NCBI RefSeq assembly: GCF_039525035.1
Contig: NZ_BAAAHE010000005.1
Span: 25,930 to 73,639 of the forward strand
Direction: 5' to 3'
DNA from: Sporichthya brevicatena
GTDB taxonomy: Bacteria > Actinomycetota > Actinomycetes > Sporichthyales > Sporichthyaceae
Length of the DNA: 47,710 nt
The translations under genes were made by a program, and so were the position numbers. The notes under the pieces were generated by a model, which saw nothing but the letters and a program-made list of their open reading frames with translations, made no database searches and was not told where the DNA came from. Below, piece after piece: positions 22,259-30,296 of the stretch; positions within the stretch are counted from its first letter, which is position 1; every line of letters begins with the position of its first letter.

Positions 22259-23440
22259 GTGGGAGTGCGCGACCAGCTCACCCTGACCGGATCCGTCCTG
22301 CGGGTGGGGGCCACCGTCGCGTCCGAGCGGGCGCGGGGTCGTGGCCCCGTCACCGCGCCGGACGCCGTTCCTGCTCGCGTCGAGGACCTCACGCCGGAGT
22401 GGCTCACCGCGGCGCTGTGCCGGGAGCGGCCGGGCGCCCGCGTCGTCGGCGTCGAGCTCGGCGGTGGGTCCGAGGGGACGAGCTCGCGGCGGGCGCTGAC
22501 GGTGTCCTACAACCACGCAGGGGCCGGTCTGCCGACCGCGGTCTACGCGAAGTCGACTCCGCGCTTCGTCTCGCGTGTGCTCGTCGGCGTCACCGGCGCG
22601 GCCGGGGCAGAGGCGCTGTTCTACGACCGCATCCGGCAGCACCTCGACATCGGTGCGCCCGCGGGCTACGCCGGTGCCTGGGACCCGCGCAGCTGCCGGT
22701 CGATGGTGCTCGCGGAGGACGTCAGCGTCACCCGCGGCGCGACGTTCCCTGACGCCGCCGTGCAAATCGACCGCCTCGGCGCGGAGAGCATGGTGCGCGA
22801 GATGGCGCGCTACCACGGCGCGCTCTGGGAGGACCCGCGGCTGGACCGCGAGTGGACGACGCTGCGCGACGCCCTGACGTGGCAGCGGAAGTTCAACGCC
22901 TCCACCGGCATGGACGCCGGGGCGGTGTTCGCGTTCCGCTTCGCCAGCGAGGAGATCCCGGCCGCCCTGCACGCCCGACGCCGCGAGGTCCGGCCCGCGT
23001 TCGCCCGGTCACTGGAGGTCAACGTCCGGCTGCCGCGCACCCTGTTGCACCAGGACGTGCACCCGCGGAACTGGTTCCACCTGCCCGACGGGGCGCTCCA
23101 TCTCTACGACTGGCAGGGCATTGCGAAGGGCAACTGGGCGCTCGACGTCGCCTACGCGCTCAGCGCGGCGCTCGACGTCGAGGACCGGCGAGCCTGGGAG
23201 CGGGACCTGATCGCGCTCTACCTCGACGAGCTCGCCGCCGCCGGCGGAAAGCCGCCCTCGTTCGAGGACGGCTTCCTCGCCTACCGGCAGCAGATGCTGC
23301 ACGGTCTGGTCTTCTGGACCTACACCCTGCTCGTCGGCAAGATCTCCGAGCTCCAACCCGAGACCTACGTCCGCACCTTGATCCGGCGTACGTCTCAGGC
23401 GGTCGTCGACCTGGAGACGCTCGACCTGCTGCGGAACTGA
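22259..23440 (+). CDS. APH-type phosphotransferase family protein
   Basis: This protein is about 393 residues from the GTG at 22259, three bases after the upstream stop; a second GTG at 22265 is possible. The kinase fold is recognised by LLHQDVHPRNWF (Brenner-type catalytic loop with His, Asp and Asn) and the metal-binding DWQGIAKGNWALDVAYAL. It is the second of three such kinases in the window and groups with the one at 25690 by sharing the HxD motif. The substrate is unknown. In catabolic operons the family can phosphorylate hydroxyl groups of CoA esters or steroids. It ends two bases from a convergent gene. Confidence 0.85.
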   Translation: MGVRDQLTLTGSVLRVGATVASERARGRGPVTAPDAVPARVEDLTPEWLTAALCRERPGARVVGVELGGGSEGTSSRRALTVSYNHAGAGLPTAVYAKSTPRFVSRVLVGVTGAAGAEALFYDRIRQHLDIGAPAGYAGAWDPRSCRSMVLAEDVSVTRGATFPDAAVQIDRLGAESMVREMARYHGALWEDPRLDREWTTLRDALTWQRKFNASTGMDAGAVFAFRFASEEIPAALHARRREVRPAFARSLEVNVRLPRTLLHQDVHPRNWFHLPDGALHLYDWQGIAKGNWALDVAYALSAALDVEDRRAWERDLIALYLDELAAAGGKPPSFEDGFLAYRQQMLHGLVFWTYTLLVGKISELQPETYVRTLIRRTSQAVVDLETLDLLRN

Positions 23441-23442
23441 CG

Positions 23443-24201
23443 CTACGTCGCGGGCAGCGGCTGCTCGCTCTTCGGAAGCATCCGGAGCAGCAGCGGCACC
23501 ATGACGAGAAACCAGGCGCCGAAGACCACGACCGGGATGTAGAAGCCGAGCAGGCCGTTCCAGGCGAGCGGGCCGGACTCGAAGAGCGGGATGAAGCTCG
23601 GCGGCACGAGGCCGATCGCGACCCACAGGTTGAAGTACGCGACCCATCGCGGGACCAAGGGCTTCGGCATCTGCAGGATGATCATCGCGATCGCCGCGTA
23701 CTGCAGGAAGAACGGCGCGGCCGGGCTGAAGGTCAGAATGAAGCCCAGGTCGTGCAGGGTCTGGGTGGTCTCGTTCGGCCCGTCCGGGCGGAAGCCGGCG
23801 ACGGCGAGGATCAGGAAGTTGAAGCTGAAGTAGACCGTCCCGAAGACACCGATGACGGTCTGCGTGATCGGCATGACCGCATCCGGCGTGCACTTGCGCA
23901 GCATGACGCCGATCGCGAGTGTGAACGTCGCGTAGAGCGTGCCGCCCATGAAGCAGACGATCATCCCGGCCTGCTTGAGACGTTGGTGGTCGTTCCAGAC
24001 CTCGGCCACCTCGGCGCCCGTGAGTTCGGGGGAGGGCGGCGGGAAGAACCCGGCCATCACGAACAGGCCGAAGAAGACCATGAGGACGCAGATCGGCCCG
24101 GTCCACACGAGGATCCGGAGGTTCGTGATCGTCGCTCGCGGGAGCCCCGCGAACGGGTGGGCGGGCGCGGCGGTGCCCGCGGCGGACTGTTCGAGAACCA
24201 T
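23443..24201 (-). CDS. Multi-pass membrane protein of unknown function
   Basis: This 252-residue protein starts from an ATG with a strong GGAGG ribosome-binding site five bases upstream. About six hydrophobic helices are visible, with Pro- and Asn-rich segments between them (PPPSPELTGAEVAEVWNDHQ, RPDGPNETTQTLHDLGF). I do not recognise the family. It diverges from a TetR gene with one palindromic operator between them, so it is likely the regulated partner of that repressor. Similar TetR/membrane-protein pairs are common in lipid-metabolism loci of actinobacteria. Confidence 0.8.
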   Translation of the reverse strand: MVLEQSAAGTAAPAHPFAGLPRATITNLRILVWTGPICVLMVFFGLFVMAGFFPPPSPELTGAEVAEVWNDHQRLKQAGMIVCFMGGTLYATFTLAIGVMLRKCTPDAVMPITQTVIGVFGTVYFSFNFLILAVAGFRPDGPNETTQTLHDLGFILTFSPAAPFFLQYAAIAMIILQMPKPLVPRWVAYFNLWVAIGLVPPSFIPLFESGPLAWNGLLGFYIPVVVFGAWFLVMVPLLLRMLPKSEQPLPAT

Positions 24202-24240
24202 CGACGCCTCCACGGGCGATGACAAATCGCGCCAGATGTA

Positions 24241-24271
24241 AACAGAACCGCTCTGTTGTACGCTCCGAGCT
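24241..24271. promoter_or_regulatory. TetR operator and leaderless promoter
   Basis: The perfect inverted repeat AACAGA-ACCGC-TCTGTT (24241-24257) sits directly before a TANNNT -10 box, TACGCT (24259-24264). Seven bases then lead to the GTG at 24272, typical of a leaderless actinobacterial mRNA. The operator fills the space between the -35 and -10 regions, so binding would block the TetR gene. It could also control the divergent membrane protein. Confidence 0.65.
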
Positions 24272-24883
24272 GTGCCACCGTCAACCCGCACCGCGCACTC
24301 TGCGCGGGCTCAGGCGCGCGAGCAGGTCCTCGCCGCGGCCCGCGCGTGTTTCCGGCGCGACGGCGTGAAGGCGACGACGATGGAGCGCGTCGCCCGCGAG
24401 GCCGGCGTCAGTCGCCAGTTGGTCTACAAGCTCTTCCTCGGACGCCGGGAGCTCGTCGAGGCCGCGGTGTCCGCCCGGACCCGCGAGATCGCCGACGAGA
24501 TCGCGGCCGAGCATGCGACCGAGGGCCCGATCGCCGATGTCGCCGAGCTGTTCACGACGGTCTCGGTCGCGGTGATCGAGCGACTGCGGTGGGATTCGGA
24601 GCTCGCCGTCCTGCTCGCCCCCGGCGGCCCGATCACCTTGCACGAGGCCCTGTGGAGCGAGGAGCTCACCGAACGCGGCGAGCGGTTCTGGTTCCCGATG
24701 CTGGAACGGGCGCGGGCCGAGGGTCTGCTGCGTTCCGACCTCTCGACCCGCGACCTGTCCGACTGGCTGCGCACGGTCTACACGTCGATGATTCTCCGCC
24801 CGGACCTGCATCCGGACGACGAGCGCGAGATCATCCAGCGCTTCGTCCTGACCTCGCTCGCGATGGTCATGCGTCCGAGCTGA
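24272..24883 (+). CDS. TetR family transcriptional regulator
   Basis: This 203-residue protein has a TetR helix-turn-helix around residues 35-60 (MERVAREAGVSRQLVYKLF). The GTG start lies seven bases after a -10 box, so translation is probably leaderless. The palindrome at 24241-24257 is its likely autoregulatory site. The divergent membrane protein (23443-24201) is the probable target. A phosphatase-like gene follows 23 bp downstream. Confidence 0.92.
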   Translation: MPPSTRTAHSARAQAREQVLAAARACFRRDGVKATTMERVAREAGVSRQLVYKLFLGRRELVEAAVSARTREIADEIAAEHATEGPIADVAELFTTVSVAVIERLRWDSELAVLLAPGGPITLHEALWSEELTERGERFWFPMLERARAEGLLRSDLSTRDLSDWLRTVYTSMILRPDLHPDDEREIIQRFVLTSLAMVMRPS

Positions 24884-24906
24884 CCGGCCGATGAAATTCT
24901 GGCGTC

Positions 24907-25593
24907 GTGACTCTGCTTCCTCCTGAGCTCTTCAACTACCGCGATCTCGGCGGCCACCCCGTGCCCGGTGGGCGACTGCGGACGGGGCTGCTGTTCCGGT
25001 CCAACGCCGTCGTCGGGTTGCCGCACGACATCGCTGCCCGTCTCGGGCTGCGCACCGCGCTCGACCTACGGGAGCCGGGGGAGAAGTCGGCCGAACCGCC
25101 GACCGCCGGCTCGGCGCAGGTGCACGAGGTGGAACTGATCGCGGCCGACCCGGCCGCTCCGCACAATCTGCGGCCGTTCACCTTCTGGTTGGCCGAGAAC
25201 CGTGGTCACCTGCTGGCCGACGCGGTCCGCGTCCTCGCCCGCGAACCGCTGCCGACCGTCATGTTCTGCTCGTCGGGCAAGGACCGCACCGGGGTGCTCT
25301 CCGCTCTGGTGCAGTCGGCGCTCGGCGTCGCCGAGGACGCGGTGCTCGAGGACTACGCCCGGACCGAGAAGTTGATGCCGTCGGACTATCTCGCGCTCGC
25401 TCTCGAACGGTCCCGTCGCGCCGGCCTGCCCGCGGACCAGTCGCTCGACGACTTCGGATCCCCGCCCGATCTCCTCGCCGCCGTCCTCGCCGGGATCCGG
25501 GAGCGGCACGGCGACGTCGCCCAATACCTGGTCGACCACGGGTTCGCCCCGACCGACCTCGACCGGCTGCGGGAACACCTCGTCGAGTCGTGA
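24907..25593 (+). CDS. Protein tyrosine/serine phosphatase family protein
   Basis: This 228-residue protein has the N-terminal NYRDLGG motif and the CX5R phosphatase loop FCSSGKDRTG, with the nucleophile at Cys121 and Arg127. These mark the Y_phosphatase3/LipA-type family, which acts on phosphoproteins or phosphoinositides in different organisms. The usual His before the Cys is replaced by Phe (MFCSSG). The GTG start follows the TetR stop by 23 bp. Lying between three phosphotransferase genes and other catabolic genes, it could remove phosphate from a small-molecule intermediate, which is speculative. Confidence 0.85.
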   Translation: MTLLPPELFNYRDLGGHPVPGGRLRTGLLFRSNAVVGLPHDIAARLGLRTALDLREPGEKSAEPPTAGSAQVHEVELIAADPAAPHNLRPFTFWLAENRGHLLADAVRVLAREPLPTVMFCSSGKDRTGVLSALVQSALGVAEDAVLEDYARTEKLMPSDYLALALERSRRAGLPADQSLDDFGSPPDLLAAVLAGIRERHGDVAQYLVDHGFAPTDLDRLREHLVES

Positions 25594-25689
25594 CTGTCCC
25601 TCAGGTCAGTTTGTCGGCGCAGACCTTGTTTGCGCGGAGGTGGTGAGGAACAGTTCCGGGGCAGGATCGGTCGAGCTCAGGAGACGACG

Positions 25690-26757
25690 ATGTCCACCTC
25701 GGGTCCACTGCCCACCGCCCTCGACGGGATCACCGCCGACTGGCTGACTGCCGCCCTGAGTGTTCGTGCGCCGGGGACGGTGGTGCGCTCGGTCGAGGTG
25801 GAGTCCGTCATCTGGGGGACGGCGACGAAGGTGTTCCTCCGTGCCGAGTACGAGACCTGCCCGCCGGACGGGCCGCCGGCGGCGCTGTGTCTCAAGGGCG
25901 GGTTCGACGACACGATGCGGGCCGTCGCCGGGATCGGGTACCAGGTGGAGGCCCGGTTCTACCGCGACATCGCCGCCCTGCTCGGTGACGCCGTCCCGCG
26001 GTGCTGGTACGCCGCCGAGGACCCGGCGGGCAACCAGGGGCTGGTCATCGTCGACGACCTGCGCGACACCGGCGTGGTCTTCGGCGGGCCTTCGGTGCGC
26101 TTCGACGTCGACCAGGTCGCGCAGGGCCTTGCGACGCTCGCGTCCGTCCACGGGCGGACCTGGCAGCGCCGGGGCGTCGGGTCCCTCGACTGGCTGACCG
26201 TCGGCTCGATGCTGTTCCGTCCGGTGGTCGAGAGCTTCCTGACCCCCGCCCACTGGGACGCGTACCAGCAGCTACCGCAGACCGGCGCCTTCGACGACGC
26301 CCTGCGCGACCGCGATCGTGTCGACCGCGCCGTGCACCTGCTGTGGGCGTCCGACGACGCCGCGCCGCTCTCGGTCTCGCACGGCGACCCGCACGTCGGG
26401 AACACCTACGTGCCCGCTGACCGCGTCCCGCGCTTCCTCGACTGGCAGACCACCTGTCTCGCGCCGTGGTCCGACGACGTCGCCTACTTCCTCGTCGGCG
26501 CGCTGGAGGTCGAGGACCGCCGCAAGCACGAGGAGGACCTGCTCCGGCACTACCTCGACGCGCTCGCCTCCGCCGGTGGCGAGGCCCCGTCGCACTCCGA
26601 GGCCTGGGACGCCTACCGGCGCCACCACCTCCACGGCCTGATGTTCGCCCTCTGCCCGCCGGAGATGCAGCCCGCCGAGGTCTGCCGGCAGATGGGGGAC
26701 CGCTACGCCACCGCCGCCCTCGACCACGGCACCCTCGCCCTCGTCCTCGGCGACTGA
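25690..26757 (+). CDS. APH-type phosphotransferase family protein
   Basis: This 355-residue protein has an ATG six bases after AGGAG. The kinase fold is shown by VSHGDPHVGNTYV (catalytic His/Asp/Asn loop) and DWQTTCLAPWSDDVAYFL (metal-binding Asp). Like the protein at 22259, its N-terminus has the pattern xxxITADWLTAAL. The two are therefore probably paralogues. It is the last gene before a repeat-rich gap. The substrate is unknown; phosphorylation of a hydroxylated catabolic intermediate is one possibility. Confidence 0.85.
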   Translation: MSTSGPLPTALDGITADWLTAALSVRAPGTVVRSVEVESVIWGTATKVFLRAEYETCPPDGPPAALCLKGGFDDTMRAVAGIGYQVEARFYRDIAALLGDAVPRCWYAAEDPAGNQGLVIVDDLRDTGVVFGGPSVRFDVDQVAQGLATLASVHGRTWQRRGVGSLDWLTVGSMLFRPVVESFLTPAHWDAYQQLPQTGAFDDALRDRDRVDRAVHLLWASDDAAPLSVSHGDPHVGNTYVPADRVPRFLDWQTTCLAPWSDDVAYFLVGALEVEDRRKHEEDLLRHYLDALASAGGEAPSHSEAWDAYRRHHLHGLMFALCPPEMQPAEVCRQMGDRYATAALDHGTLALVLGD

Positions 26758-26773
26758 GCACGTCGACGGGAGT

Positions 26774-26798
26774 GCACAAGAGATGTCATCTCCAGTGC
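26774..26798 (+). repeat. Dispersed 25-bp palindrome, copy 4
   Basis: This is identical in all 25 positions to the copies at 9207 (reversed), 18404 and 18440. It lies 16 bp after the stop of the phosphotransferase gene. As at 18440, a repeat B element follows downstream with the shared GTGTGAA-AAAGGGTGACACCCC junction. It could form part of the 3' end of the phosphotransferase transcript. Confidence 0.85.
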
Positions 26799-26833
26799 AG
26801 GCGACGGCCCCAGCCGGCCTGCGTGTGAAAAAA

Positions 26834-26871
26834 GGGTGACACCCCTTACTGCGCAGTAAGGGGTGTCACCC
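26834..26871. terminator. 38-bp perfect palindrome (repeat B copy 2), probable terminator
   Basis: The 38-bp core with 19-bp arms is identical to that at 12285-12322. The left flank is A-rich, so the U-tract would favour termination on the minus strand, and the right flank is CTAGTG. For the plus-strand phosphotransferase the hairpin alone would have to act. It also lies 30 bp upstream of the oxidoreductase start and may insulate that gene. Confidence 0.65.
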
Positions 26872-26888
26872 CTAGTGCCTAATGGGTT

Positions 26889-26900
26889 TAGATTCGGCCT
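26889..26900 (+). promoter_or_regulatory. Probable leaderless promoter of the LLM oxidoreductase
   Basis: TAGATT (26889-26894) matches TANNNT and lies six bases before the GTG at 26901, the spacing of a leaderless transcript. No good -35 hexamer is visible, because that position falls in the end of the palindrome. No ribosome-binding site precedes the GTG, which supports leaderless translation. Confidence 0.45.
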
Positions 26901-27806
26901 GTGACTCGATCCGAGCCGGCGACCTTCGGCGTCGCGATGCCGTTCTACGACCACCAGGCGGACTACGAGTCCCTGCTGACGTTCGCGCGGCGGGCGCACG
27001 AGCTCGGGTTCGACGGGCTCTGGGTCTCGGACCACCTCGTGGTCGGGCCGCCGCCGGAGAACTCGCGGACCTGGTACGACGTGCCGACCCTCCTCGCGGG
27101 GCTGGCGGCGCACGTCCCCGGCATGACGCTCGGGACCGACGTGCTGATCGTTCCCTATCGGCACCCGTTCCTCGCCGCGAAGATGCTGGCCACGCTCGAC
27201 GTGATCAGCGGCGGCCGGCTGATCGTCGGGGTCGGGGCGGGGCACTCGCAGCACGAGTTCGACGTCCTCGACGCTCCGTTCGCCGGCCGCGGCGAGGTCA
27301 TCGACGAGTACCTCCAGCTCTGGAAGGCCGTCTGGACCGACGGGCCCGCCGTCTTCACCGGCAAGCACGTCCGGCTCGACGAACCCGAGCTCGGGCCGCG
27401 GCCGATCTCGAAGCCGCACCCGCCGATCTGGGTCGGTGGCAACGGCCCGGCCGCGATCCGCCGCGCAGCGACGCACGGCGACGGCTGGCACCCGCTCGCG
27501 CTCCCGCCCGAGGTCTACGCCGCCGGTGCCGCGCAGCTGGCCGAACTCGCCGACCGTGCGGGCCGGCCCACCCCGACTCTGTCGTACAGCGGCTACTTCG
27601 GCGAGATCACGCCGAAGCCCGTCGACACCGACCGCCGCGTCCCCCTGACCGGCGGCGTCCAGCAGGTGCTCGACGACATCGGCGCCTACCGCGACCTCGG
27701 CGTCACCAACGTCGTCTTCCGTCTCGCCGCACCGCACCTGACCAGCGATCAGATCCTCGACCAGCTCGAACTGGTCGCGACCGACGTCCTGCCCCACGCC
27801 CGATAG
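26901..27806 (+). CDS. LLM-class oxidoreductase, probably F420-dependent
   Basis: This 301-residue protein is a bacterial luciferase-like TIM-barrel monooxygenase/reductase. Motifs include FDGLWVSDHLVVGPP, the ISGGRLIVGVGAGH segment typical of LLM enzymes and PHPPIWVGGNGPAAIRRAA. Such proteins in actinobacteria mostly use F420H2, although FMN cannot be excluded from sequence. The GTG start appears leaderless. The P450 gene follows after 10 bp, with a GGAG ribosome-binding site overlapping this stop, so the two are probably co-transcribed. Confidence 0.9.
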   Translation: MTRSEPATFGVAMPFYDHQADYESLLTFARRAHELGFDGLWVSDHLVVGPPPENSRTWYDVPTLLAGLAAHVPGMTLGTDVLIVPYRHPFLAAKMLATLDVISGGRLIVGVGAGHSQHEFDVLDAPFAGRGEVIDEYLQLWKAVWTDGPAVFTGKHVRLDEPELGPRPISKPHPPIWVGGNGPAAIRRAATHGDGWHPLALPPEVYAAGAAQLAELADRAGRPTPTLSYSGYFGEITPKPVDTDRRVPLTGGVQQVLDDIGAYRDLGVTNVVFRLAAPHLTSDQILDQLELVATDVLPHAR

Positions 27807-27816
27807 GAGCCCCCTC

Positions 27817-29052
27817 GTGCCCACCGCCCTCGCCGACGTCCCGCCGGAGCTGCAGACCGACTTCGACATCTACGACCCGTCGCTCGCGGCGCCGGTCGAC
27901 CGCGTCCAGGAGGAGCTGGCGGCGCTGGCGAAGCGGGGCCCGATCCTGTACTCCAGCAAGCACGGCGGGCACTGGATCGTCCTCGGCTACGACGAGGTCC
28001 ACGAGGTTCTGCGCGACCCGGAGCGATTCTCCAGCTTCCCGAACAACATCATGCCCCACGGCGGCGAGAAGACCCTGCCGCTCGAACTCGATCCGCCGGA
28101 GCACACCGCCTACCGGCACGCGCTGCAGCCGCTCTTCAGTCCTTCCCGCATGCGCGCGCTCGAGGAGCAGATCCGCACCACCGTCACCGAACTGCTCGAC
28201 GGGTTCGCCGCGCGCGGCGAGGCGGAGTTCGTCTCCGAGTTCGCCCACGAGCTGCCCGCGCGGGTCTTCCTGTCGCTGATGGACCTGCCGCTCGAGGACG
28301 CTCCGCTGTTCACCGAGGCGACCAACACCTACATGCTCGGCAAGCCCGGGGCGTCGGAGGAGGAGTCCAACGCCGCCCGCGAGGACGCCATGTTCCGGAT
28401 GTGGAGCTACTTCGGCGCCCTCGTGGCGGAGCGGAAGTCGCGCGCGGTCCCGGGCGACGACGTCACCAGTCAGATCATCTTCGGCGACGTGACGATCGAC
28501 GGCGTTCCCCGCAAGTTCACCGACGCCGAGTTGCAGAACATGTTCTTCCTGCTCCTGATCGCTGGTCTGCACACCGTGCAGGGCTCGCTCGGCTGGGCGG
28601 TCCAGCACCTGACCGAGCACCCCGACCAGCACCGCAGCCTCACCGAGGACCCGGCGCGCATCCCGTCGGCCGTCGAGGAGATCCTCCGCATCGAGGCCGC
28701 CGTGCACCCGGGGCGCCGCGTCGTCACCGACACCACCCTCGGCGGGGTCGCGCTGCGCGCCGGTGACCAGCTCCTGCTCAGCCTCGCCGCCGCCAACCGC
28801 GACGGCCGGCAGTTCGACGCCCCGGAGAGCTTCGACGGCACCCGCGAACCGAACCGCCACCTCTCGTTCGGCTCCGGCCCGCACCGCTGCCTGGGCTCGC
28901 ACCTCGCCCGCGTCGAGCTGCGGATCGCACTGGAGGAGCTGCACCGCCGGATCCCCGACTACCGCCTGGCCCCCGACGCCGTGACGCTCTGGCACGCGAG
29001 CCAGGTGCGCGGCGTCCTGCAGTTGCCGATCGTGTTCACCCCCGAGGCCTGA
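27817..29052 (+). CDS. Cytochrome P450
   Basis: This 411-residue soluble P450 starts at a GTG after GGAG. The heme-thiolate Cys358 is in FGSGPHRCLGSHLA, and the ExxR is in EEILRIEA. The I-helix oxygen-activation motif reads AGLHT (249-253), with His where class I P450s usually have Asp or Glu, and is followed by VQG. The same change is found in the P450 at 34703. No ferredoxin gene is adjacent, so it may use the one at 34491. The substrate is unknown. It lies in an operon with an LLM oxidoreductase. Confidence 0.93.
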   Translation: MPTALADVPPELQTDFDIYDPSLAAPVDRVQEELAALAKRGPILYSSKHGGHWIVLGYDEVHEVLRDPERFSSFPNNIMPHGGEKTLPLELDPPEHTAYRHALQPLFSPSRMRALEEQIRTTVTELLDGFAARGEAEFVSEFAHELPARVFLSLMDLPLEDAPLFTEATNTYMLGKPGASEEESNAAREDAMFRMWSYFGALVAERKSRAVPGDDVTSQIIFGDVTIDGVPRKFTDAELQNMFFLLLIAGLHTVQGSLGWAVQHLTEHPDQHRSLTEDPARIPSAVEEILRIEAAVHPGRRVVTDTTLGGVALRAGDQLLLSLAAANRDGRQFDAPESFDGTREPNRHLSFGSGPHRCLGSHLARVELRIALEELHRRIPDYRLAPDAVTLWHASQVRGVLQLPIVFTPEA

Positions 29053-29078
29053 CGGCCGGTGTGACGCACTCGGGTTAG

Positions 29079-29091
29079 GTCCATTCTGGAC
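29079..29091. promoter_or_regulatory. Candidate operator before the nitronate-monooxygenase-like gene
   Basis: GTCCA-TTC-TGGAC is a perfect 13-bp inverted repeat in the 88-bp gap upstream of the flavoprotein at 29141. It is the only clear symmetry there. No -10/-35 pair could be assigned with confidence. Confidence 0.35.
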
Positions 29092-29140
29092 GGTTGTGGT
29101 TCGATCAGGGGTTACCAGCGAGTAGAAGCGAGGAGAGCCC

Positions 29141-30112
29141 GTGGCTTTGTCGACCCGGTTCACCGACCTGTTCGGGGTGGAGCACCCGATCGTGTGCGGG
29201 GGTATGACCCGCGTCGGGACGCCCGAACTCATCGCGGCGGTGGCGAACGCCGGCGCCCTCGGGTTCATGCCGGCCCACAACTCGCCCACCCCCGAGGACC
29301 TGGTCAAGGACATCGCGCGGGTGCGTGACCTCACCGACCAGCCGTTCGGCGTGAACTTCACGATCCTCCCGGCGCGGCAGCCACCGCCGTGGGAGGAGTA
29401 CATGCGCGCGACGGTCGAGAGCGGCGTTCAGGCGATCGAGACCGCGGGCCAGAACCCCGAGCCCTACCTCCCGCTGTTCAAGGAGGCCGGGGTCAAGGTG
29501 CTGCACAAGTGCACGAGCGTGCGGCACTCCCTCAAGGCCGAGCGCATCGGCGTCGACGCGGTGAGCATCGACGGCTTCGAGGCCGCGGGGCACCCGGGTG
29601 AGGACGACGTCCCCGGCCTGGTCCTGATCCCGGCCCTGGCCGACAAGATCGGTATCCCGTTCATCGCCTCCGGCGGCTTCGCCGACGGCCGTGGCCTGGC
29701 CGCCGCGCTCGCGCTCGGCGCGCAGGGCATCAGCATGGGCACGCGGTTCATGTGCACCGTCGAGGCGCCGATCCACGAGAACGTCAAGAACCAGATCGTC
29801 GCGAACGACGAGCGCAGCACGAACCTGATCTTCCGCCAGCTGCGCAACACCGGCCGCTACGCCAAGAACGGCGTCACCGACGAGATCGTCCGCATTCTCA
29901 ACGAGGGCGGCACGTTCGAGGACGTCGCGCACCTCGCCTCCGGCGAGAAGGGTGCGGTCGTGCTGCAGACCGGCGACCTGGAGGCCGGCGTGTGGTGCGC
30001 GGGGCAGACCCAGGGTCTGATCTCCGACATCCCGACGGTCGCCGACGTCGTCACGCGCATCGTCGCCGAGGCCGAGTCGGCGCTCGACCGGGTGGCGGCG
30101 CTGCGGCGGTAG
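29141..30112 (+). CDS. Nitronate monooxygenase-like NAD(P)H/flavin oxidoreductase
   Basis: This 323-residue TIM-barrel flavoprotein has a GTG start with GAGGAG a few bases upstream. NMO-family features include IVCGGMTRVGTPELIAAVANAGALGF (key: GGMTRVG), KVLHKCTSVRHSLKAE and ASGGFADGRGLAAALALGAQGISMGTRF for the FMN phosphate. The family includes nitronate monooxygenases, enoyl reductases and 2-nitropropane dioxygenases, and the exact activity cannot be told. In a steroid- or terpene-like locus an enone or enoyl-CoA reductase role is possible. A strong hairpin terminator follows at 30145. Confidence 0.88.
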   Translation: MALSTRFTDLFGVEHPIVCGGMTRVGTPELIAAVANAGALGFMPAHNSPTPEDLVKDIARVRDLTDQPFGVNFTILPARQPPPWEEYMRATVESGVQAIETAGQNPEPYLPLFKEAGVKVLHKCTSVRHSLKAERIGVDAVSIDGFEAAGHPGEDDVPGLVLIPALADKIGIPFIASGGFADGRGLAAALALGAQGISMGTRFMCTVEAPIHENVKNQIVANDERSTNLIFRQLRNTGRYAKNGVTDEIVRILNEGGTFEDVAHLASGEKGAVVLQTGDLEAGVWCAGQTQGLISDIPTVADVVTRIVAEAESALDRVAALRR

Positions 30113-30144
30113 TTGCCACCCGCCGCACGCGGTTCACACCGTGA

Positions 30145-30175
30145 GGGGCACAGCACCGGAGACGTGCTGTGCCCC
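30145..30175 (+). terminator. Hairpin terminator after the NMO-like gene
   Basis: A perfect 12-bp stem GGGGCACAGCAC pairs with GTGCTGTGCCCC around a seven-base loop. It is followed immediately by TTGACG, which serves as the -35 box of the next promoter. There is no long U-tract. Confidence 0.75.
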
Positions 30176-30209
30176 TTGACGATTCGCCTGAAATCTATAC
30201 CCTGTAGGT
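30176..30209 (+). promoter_or_regulatory. Promoter with operator CCTGTAGGT before the Rieske oxygenase
   Basis: A -35 hexamer TTGACG (30176-30181) is separated by 16 bases from TACCCT (30198-30203), a TANNNT -10. The operator-like CCTGTAGGT (30201-30209) overlaps the -10 and the start point. The same nonamer overlaps the start point of the promoter at 39778. Confidence 0.55.
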
Positions 30210-30248
30210 AACGCACACAGGTATGGACTGGTCAGTGGCTGTGTGCTT

Positions 30249-30268
30249 ACCTAAAGGAGTAAGGTTTT
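30249..30268 (+). promoter_or_regulatory. ACCT-N9-AGGTTT operator and second -10 box
   Basis: ACCT and AGGTTT are spaced nine bases apart, as in the site at 32933. In both, a TAAGGT -10 hexamer (30260-30265 here) lies within the right half-site. The element also contains AAAGGAG. A transcript starting about 30272 would need the ATG at 30297. Confidence 0.5.
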
Positions 30269-30296
30269 GTCCGAGGAGCTCGCTACAGGAGTCGGG

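Noticed and set aside
26876-26894. CCTAATGGGTTTAG as another copy of the shared operator
   Set aside because: It lacks the AGG half of CCTnnAGG and the ACCT-N9-AGG spacing. The GGGTTTAG part is more simply a promoter -10 region.
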